Below are positions 5,887-9,074 of a stretch of DNA of 9,074 nucleotides, piece after piece (the first letter of the stretch is position 1; the number at the start of each line of letters is the position of its first letter). This DNA is from Terrisporobacter othiniensis. GTDB lineage: Bacteria; Bacillota; Clostridia; Peptostreptococcales; Peptostreptococcaceae. The notes under the pieces were generated by a model. That model saw only the letters and a program-made list of their open reading frames with translations, was not told where the DNA came from and did no database searches. The stretch covers positions 1 through 9,074 of the forward strand of contig NZ_JWHR01000065.1 of NCBI RefSeq assembly GCF_000808015.1, read 5' to 3'. A program made the position numbers and the translations under genes.

Positions 5887-6460
5887 TTAATTATTCAATG
5901 CTAATTCTTTATTATCTATATCAAAATATCTACAATCAAAACTTATCATTTCTTTTAACTCATTTTCTGATAATACATCCTTAATATTAAGCAAAGTTAC
6001 AGATGTAGTGCCTATTTCTAACTTTTTATTAAATATGCGATTATTTACTGACATGTCTACACTAGAGACCTTACTTCCATCAGATATAACTATATAAGCA
6101 AAATCACTATTTTCTAATCCTTTATTAAGATTATATCTAACTAAAAAATCAGTTACTCCAAGACCATTTGACTCTATACCTTGCATCGTATTATCAGTCA
6201 TTACATAATTTCCTTTTTCATTTTTTTCACATACAATATACCCTTGTACAGTATCTGATAAGAGAATTACTATTTTAGAATCATCAATGTGTATTGTATC
6301 TATAATAGATAGATTTTCTTTTCCCATCTCATTCATAGAGTCATTTTCATTGAGATATTCTAATATTTCCTCATCATTATTAAAAACTATATCTTTATCG
6401 GTATATCCTATTATATATAATTGTCAATATTGCACTAATAAATATTATAATTTTCTTCAT
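5887..6460 (-). pseudogene. exported hypothetical protein, broken by loss of one TA unit near its start
   Basis: The natural start is ATG at 6458-6460, after GGGAG. It opens with MKKIIIFISAILTIIYN, a typical signal or anchor sequence, and stops at CGATAA a few codons later. From the TATATATA run (6412-6419) on, the next frame reads GYTDKDIVFNNDEEILEYLN and continues without a stop to 5887. Restoring one TA would join them as MKKIIIFISAILTIIYIIGY..., 191 codons in total. The mature part is acidic and beta-rich (GYIVCEKNEKGNYVMTDNT, FAYIVISDGSKVSSVDMSV) with no enzyme motif. An internal ATG at 6336 could start a 149-aa piece without the export signal, but it lacks a good binding site. The family is unknown. 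The break could be decay, slippage-based switching or a sequencing error. Confidence 0.65.
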
Positions 6461-6538
6461 TATACTCTCCCTTAAATTGTTGTCTAATAAATAATTACTA
6501 CATTGTATATTAACATTACTGTATAATGAAGTTTATAA

Positions 6539-6691
6539 CTAATTATTCTTATTTTTTTTCGTATTAGTTCTAGCTATTTTGCATAAAAAATCGCTAAAAT
6601 AACAAATAAGTTTATATCCTAAAATTAAAGCAAATATTAAAAGTATTGTATTTATTATTTGAAAGAATAACTCCAATGTAACAGTAATCAT
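6539..6691 (-). CDS. small membrane protein, 50 aa
   Basis: The minus-strand frame starts at ATG 6691, preceded by GGGGAGG with seven bases between. It ends at TAG 6539 and encodes 50 residues. The order is a short polar N terminus, one long hydrophobic segment (about 8-32, LFFQIINTILLIFALILGYK), and a basic tail ARTNTKKNKNN. The gene ends 78 bases before the broken exported-protein gene on the same strand and may be cotranscribed with it. The strong binding site argues that it is real. I do not recognise the family. A single helix with a lysine-rich tail is also the shape of small membrane-active toxins, but no antitoxin RNA or partner is evident, so this remains open. Confidence 0.6.
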   Translation of the reverse strand: MITVTLELFFQIINTILLIFALILGYKLICYFSDFLCKIARTNTKKNKNN

Positions 6692-6763
6692 AAAAACCTC
6701 CCCTAATATATCAAAATTTAAATTTCCACTTTTTACACATTATATATTAGATTATACTAAGTT

Positions 6764-7398
6764 ATGGAGGGTTATATAAAGAAAATCAGTTTCTTAGGAG
6801 AGAACATACAAACCATAAGAAAACACAGAGGAATGAAACAGCAGGAGCTTGCGGACAAAATCGGTATCAATATGCAGAGCCTTTCTAAGATTGAACGTGG
6901 TGTAAACTATCCCACCTTTGACACGCTGGAAAAGATAATGGACGTGCTGGAAGTAACGCCCAATGAATTGTTGTCGGGAGAATGGAAGTTTGTTCAGCAG
7001 GCGGAAAAAGAAGTCTGCCAGCTTTTGAAAACAGAAGAACGCCTAAATGCAGAATTGAAACATGGACACTATGATAACTTCTTTGACAGTGAGGAAGAAT
7101 GGCTGGAATATGAGTTGGAGCAGTTGCGGAAATATATCACAGACTATATTAACGGAACAGACATACAAGCGTCCGACCTTTACCCAATAAAGGAATTTAT
7201 CCAGCATTTGAAATTTCAGAAAGTATTAGACCGTTATGATGATTTATACAGCATGGATATGTTTGGGGAAAGTACAGACGGACACAAGTACACAACACCT
7301 TACTATACTTTCAAAAGGAAAACACAGGCTCAAAGGAAGATAAGGAGCTTCTACGCGAAGTATTAAAAATTAGCGATTTTGACAACGAGGACGAGTAG
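6764..7398 (+). pseudogene. XRE-family regulator of conjugative-element type, damaged at both ends
   Basis: The protein has an N-terminal helix-turn-helix of the Cro/C1 type: LGENIQTIRKHRGMKQQELA, then SLSKIERGVNYPTFDTLEKI and VLEVTPNELLSG (about residues 11-71). A coiled, acidic C-terminal half follows. It would bind an operator in an integrated element and control its genes. The frame read from ATG 6764 stops at 7366 with an odd basic end, KTQAQRKIRSFYAKY. The next frame gives TGSKEDKELLREVLKISDFD to TAG 7396-7398, a far more natural acidic tail, so one base was probably lost near 7315-7325. GGAGG lies after the ATG at 6764 and would suit a start at 6776, which now reads ATA (perhaps a mutated ATG before KKISFLGEN). 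Codons here are clearly richer in GC than on both sides, which indicates transfer. Confidence 0.75.
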
Positions 7399-7431
7399 CC
7401 TTTTTCCTCTTGCATGGAAGATACAGCAAAC

Positions 7432-7498
7432 AAAAAGCCCAGATCAAGAGTGCAAGCACCACTTCTAAAGAAGTGGCAGGCTCTTGACAGGGCTTTTT
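7432..7498 (+). terminator. long nested hairpin, terminator of the imported segment
   Basis: Three stems nest around one axis: AAAAGCCC with GGGCTTTT, CAAGAG with CTCTTG, and CCACTTC with GAAGTGG around a four-base loop. The 3' arm runs into CTTTTC. Outside the hairpin, CAAAC (7428-7432) and GTTTG (7506-7510) can also pair. As DNA on the plus strand it fits an intrinsic terminator after the XRE gene (stop 7396-7398). Its size also allows a structured RNA element. Confidence 0.7.
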
Positions 7499-7550
7499 CT
7501 TTTCTGTTTGTGGCGGACAAGAGGAAATAAGATAAAGAGTTTCATATAAG

Positions 7551-7622
7551 TTGACACTCCATAAGAATAGTGACTGGAAGATTGTAGGATAAAAATACGG
7601 AAAGTTTGCTTGACATTCCATA
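7551..7622. repeat. direct repeat, TTGACAyTCCATA, two copies 59 bp apart
   Basis: Copies lie at 7551-7563 and 7610-7622 and differ at one position (C or T). The second copy is the -35 region of the regulator promoter. The first has no matching -10. They could be two operator half-regions or a duplicated promoter. Confidence 0.6.
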
Positions 7623-7666
7623 TTGACAGGAGTATCATAAAATTAGAAAAGGAAAGCAAACTTTCC
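7599..7666. repeat. 13-bp perfect inverted repeat flanking the regulator promoter
   Basis: GGAAAGTTTGCTT (7599-7611) is exactly inverted at 7654-7666. The second arm also contains its own dyad, GGAAAG and CTTTCC around CAAA (7651-7666). The arms enclose the promoter and the transcription start. This fits looped binding by the small XRE protein, or transposon-like ends. Confidence 0.65.
7610..7638 (+). promoter_or_regulatory. near-consensus promoter of the XRE/membrane protein unit
   Basis: TTGACA (7610-7615), a 17-base spacer and TATCAT (7633-7638) make a strong housekeeping-type promoter. Transcription would start near 7645, about 46 bases before the GTG start. It lies inside the 13-bp inverted repeat. 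Confidence 0.8.
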
Positions 7667-7690
7667 ATACATTCAAGAAAGGAGTATGTT

Positions 7691-7903
7691 GTGAAAAATC
7701 GTTTAGAAGAATTACGAAAACAAAGAGGTATTAAACAAGAAGATTTAGCTACTGCTCTTGAAGTATCTCGTCAAACAATAGGCTCTTTAGAAAATGGACG
7801 CTACAATCCCTCTATCATATTAGCTTTTAAAATTGCAAGGTATTTTCAAATGAGCATTGAAGAAATTTTTATTTATGAGGAGGAAAACGAAGATGAAAAA
7901 TAA
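7691..7903 (+). CDS. small XRE-family transcriptional regulator, 70 aa
   Basis: The protein is a bare helix-turn-helix of the Cro/C1 type. The DNA-binding unit covers about residues 3-60: RLEELRKQRGIKQEDLATAL is the first part, VSRQTIGSLENGRYNPSI contains the recognition helix, and IARYFQMSIEEIF closes the domain. An acidic tail EEENEDEK ends it. It resembles the many 65-70-aa repressors that sit beside a DUF2178 membrane gene in Firmicutes. The start is GTG at 7691 with GGAG six bases upstream; a longer frame from 7610 would run through the promoter and is unlikely. Its 3' end overlaps the next gene by 11 bases, suggesting coupled translation. It probably represses its own promoter through the repeats there. 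Confidence 0.9.
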   Translation: MKNRLEELRKQRGIKQEDLATALEVSRQTIGSLENGRYNPSIILAFKIARYFQMSIEEIFIYEEENEDEK

Positions 7904-8288
7904 AAACAAAATTTGGTATGTTGGTTATATTTTATCAGTTGCTATAGTTTTAATTATTTTCTTTACAAATTTTCCTAAAACGGTAGATATAGGATTAGCA
8001 GTCTTATTCAGTGCTATTTTTAGTGTTTCACACACACAACTTTTGCATAGCCGATTAATGAAGAATGATGCAGATTATAGACTTAACGTAATGGACGAAC
8101 GAAATATATTGATTAAAGAAAAAGCTGGAAATATTACAAATATGCTCAATATGGTATTACTAGGTCTTATAACAGTTGTATTTATTGCTCTTGATTATGT
8201 AATTCCAGCAATCATTACGGGAGTGGTTGTTTCCGTACAACCGATTATTTTGATTATCATCAGCAATATGATTGAGAAAAAAATTTGA
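7893..8288 (+). CDS. DUF2178-type membrane protein, partner of the XRE regulator
   Basis: This 131-aa protein has four hydrophobic segments at about 8-24, 31-48, 84-104 and 105-125. Between the second and third lies MDERNILIKEKAGN (67-80), the conserved polar DERxxxIxxKA stretch that marks this family. The biochemical role of the family is not established. The ATG at 7893 is chosen because GAGGAGG (7877-7883) lies about ten bases before it; a longer frame from 7857 would have a basic, unlikely front end. It overlaps the regulator gene by 11 bases, a constant arrangement in such pairs. The regulator might sense something through this membrane partner or simply control its amount. Confidence 0.85.
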   Translation: MKNKNKIWYVGYILSVAIVLIIFFTNFPKTVDIGLAVLFSAIFSVSHTQLLHSRLMKNDADYRLNVMDERNILIKEKAGNITNMLNMVLLGLITVVFIALDYVIPAIITGVVVSVQPIILIIISNMIEKKI

Positions 8289-8340
8289 ATTAAAGATATA
8301 TGATTTTTTAAAAATATTTTACAGATTGATATGAGGAAAA

Positions 8341-8406
8341 ATGATGTTAGGACTAAAAAAACGAGATATTAAAAAAGTATTGAAAGCTGATAAAACAGAA
8401 ATGTAG
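8341..8406 (+). CDS. possible 21-aa peptide or gene remnant
   Basis: ATG ATG at 8341 follows GAGGA and begins MMLGLKKRDIKKVLKADKTE, ending in M and TAG at 8404-8406. The peptide is strongly basic. It lies between the membrane gene and the terminator at 8435, so it would be in the same transcript. It may be a truncated N terminus of a lost third gene or a genuine small peptide; nothing visible decides between these. Confidence 0.35.
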   Translation: MMLGLKKRDIKKVLKADKTEM

Positions 8407-8434
8407 CAAAATAAAATATAAGTATAGTCAATAA

Positions 8435-8477
8435 AAGGGAGAAGCACAACCTTTGTGCTATCTCCCTTACTCTTTTT
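8435..8477 (+). terminator. strong intrinsic terminator, possibly bidirectional
   Basis: AAGGGAGA and TCTCCCTT plus AGCACA and TGTGCT form a stem of 14 pairs with one bulged A and a five-base loop (8435-8468). A T-rich run at 8472-8477 follows. On the minus strand the hairpin is followed by TTTTAT and could also end the gene at 8497-8898. Confidence 0.88.
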
Positions 8478-8496
8478 CTGTCATATCAAGTCTCAT

Positions 8497-8898
8497 TCAA
8501 TCATGGTAAATTCGTTGTAAAATAGTTGATGTTTTAGTTATTGAATAATCCTTAAATCCTATATTTATACGGATAATCGGATTTTTTATATCAAATTTTA
8601 TATAAACTTGATAGAAAATTACAAACATTAAAATCATACAAAGAGCTACTGAAATGTTTTTATCCCAGCCATTAATTATAGCTAAAATTTCTATAACCAT
8701 ATTAGTTACTATTAACATTGCAATTTGCATATATTGAACTCTTAATATCTTAACTATCATTTCTTCTTTTTCTAAATCCAATTTATTTACGTCTATTTTA
8801 TAAGGCGTTAAATTAAATGTATCTTTACCATTATTTTTAAGGCTATAAATCATATAAAATATAGATAATAAACACATCGAATATGCTAATATTGCCAT
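8497..8898 (-). CDS. hypothetical membrane protein, three predicted segments
   Basis: The protein has 133 residues from the ATG at 8898. Hydrophobic segments lie at about 2-20, 55-77 and 83-100. A polar charged stretch between the first two includes VNKLDLEKEE, and a short C-terminal part follows the third. An in-frame ATG exists at 8916 (front MKRGGAMA) but has no binding site before it, while AGAGGGGGGG (8902-8911) suits a start at 8898. The gene converges with the XRE unit on the terminator at 8435-8468. I do not recognise the family. Its length and architecture recall other small orphan membrane proteins in this window, without clear sequence similarity. Confidence 0.6.
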   Translation of the reverse strand: MAILAYSMCLLSIFYMIYSLKNNGKDTFNLTPYKIDVNKLDLEKEEMIVKILRVQYMQIAMLIVTNMVIEILAIINGWDKNISVALCMILMFVIFYQVYIKFDIKNPIIRINIGFKDYSITKTSTILQRIYHD

Positions 8899-8916
8899 AG
8901 CTCCCCCCCTCTTCAT

Positions 8917-9074
8917 GAAAAGATAATATAAGTGAATTATACCATCTTCAGGAAAAATATATAATAGTGCTTGAGTTACAAATATGCTTACATAAAATAC
9001 AGAATAAAATTTAACAATGTATTAAATTCGATAAAAAAATAGATTCTATAACTAAAAATATACAACCTTTGTAT
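8917..9074 (-). other. upstream flank: open frame without a start, possible remnant
   Basis: The minus strand stays open in the frame of the next gene from about 9018 to 8917. It reads KFYSVFYVSIFVTQALLYIF, then PEDGIIHLYYLF. No ATG, GTG or TTG starts it and a TAA closes it upstream. It looks like another hydrophobic segment, so the neighbouring gene may once have been longer, or this is the tail of a second membrane gene. No terminator or clear promoter is visible. Confidence 0.3.

Noticed and set aside
6287..6475. 62-aa plus-strand open frame
   Set aside because: It lies opposite the exported-protein gene and has no ribosome binding site; the minus strand explains the codons.
7311..7668. 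Several minus-strand frames of 67-83 aa
   Set aside because: They run through the nested hairpin and across the XRE promoter and repeats and lack credible starts. They are shadows.
7610..7690. Earlier start for the 70-aa regulator at 7610
   Set aside because: It would translate the promoter and operator; the GTG at 7691 has a proper binding site and fits the family length.
7857..7892. Earlier start for the DUF2178-type protein at 7857
   Set aside because: The extra residues are basic and unlike the family, and the binding site GAGGAGG points to 7893.

Overview
The window is very AT-rich, with strong GGAGG-type ribosome binding sites and mostly small genes. This fits an AT-rich Firmicute of the class Clostridia. 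The MurJ fragment and the general style suggest a Clostridioides/Peptostreptococcaceae-like host, but that is an inference and not proven here. It reads as an accessory island: a restriction-modification pair, small secreted or membrane proteins of unknown function, and many broken genes and mobile-element scraps.

Layout. Positions 1-451 (minus) hold the C-terminal part of a MurJ/MviN lipid II flippase without its front half. Positions 524-700 hold a decayed scrap. Positions 716-3394 (minus) hold a type II restriction-modification system. A C5-cytosine methyltransferase with all key motifs is transcribed first. A weak intrinsic terminator and a palindrome follow, then the putative restriction endonuclease. 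The roughly 660 bases before the methyltransferase contain its promoter, a perfect 28-bp palindrome and a broken gene of unknown family (3752-4013).

Positions 4057-4810 form a divergent pair: a small TTG-started membrane protein (minus) and a secreted protein (plus). Each has an inverted repeat over its promoter, and the one before the secreted gene is a perfect 24-bp palindrome. Next come the first ~60 codons of an IS256-family transposase, abutting an inverted scrap of another gene. Positions 5264-6691 (minus) hold a 148-aa cytoplasmic orphan with a clean terminator, a secreted or lipoprotein-like gene broken by loss of one TA unit, and a 50-aa membrane protein.

Positions 6764-7510 are visibly richer in GC than their surroundings: an XRE regulator resembling those of conjugative elements, with a damaged start and a late frameshift, followed by a long nested hairpin. 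Positions 7551-8477 (plus) are an intact two-gene unit, a small XRE repressor overlapping a DUF2178-type membrane protein, with a consensus promoter inside repeats and a strong terminator. The window ends with a minus-strand three-segment membrane protein.

How the genes work together. The methyltransferase and endonuclease form one defence or addiction module. The XRE/membrane pair is a typical self-regulated unit. The remaining genes look like residents of a recombination hot spot in which insertions have repeatedly truncated one another. No CRISPR array, tRNA or rRNA is visible.
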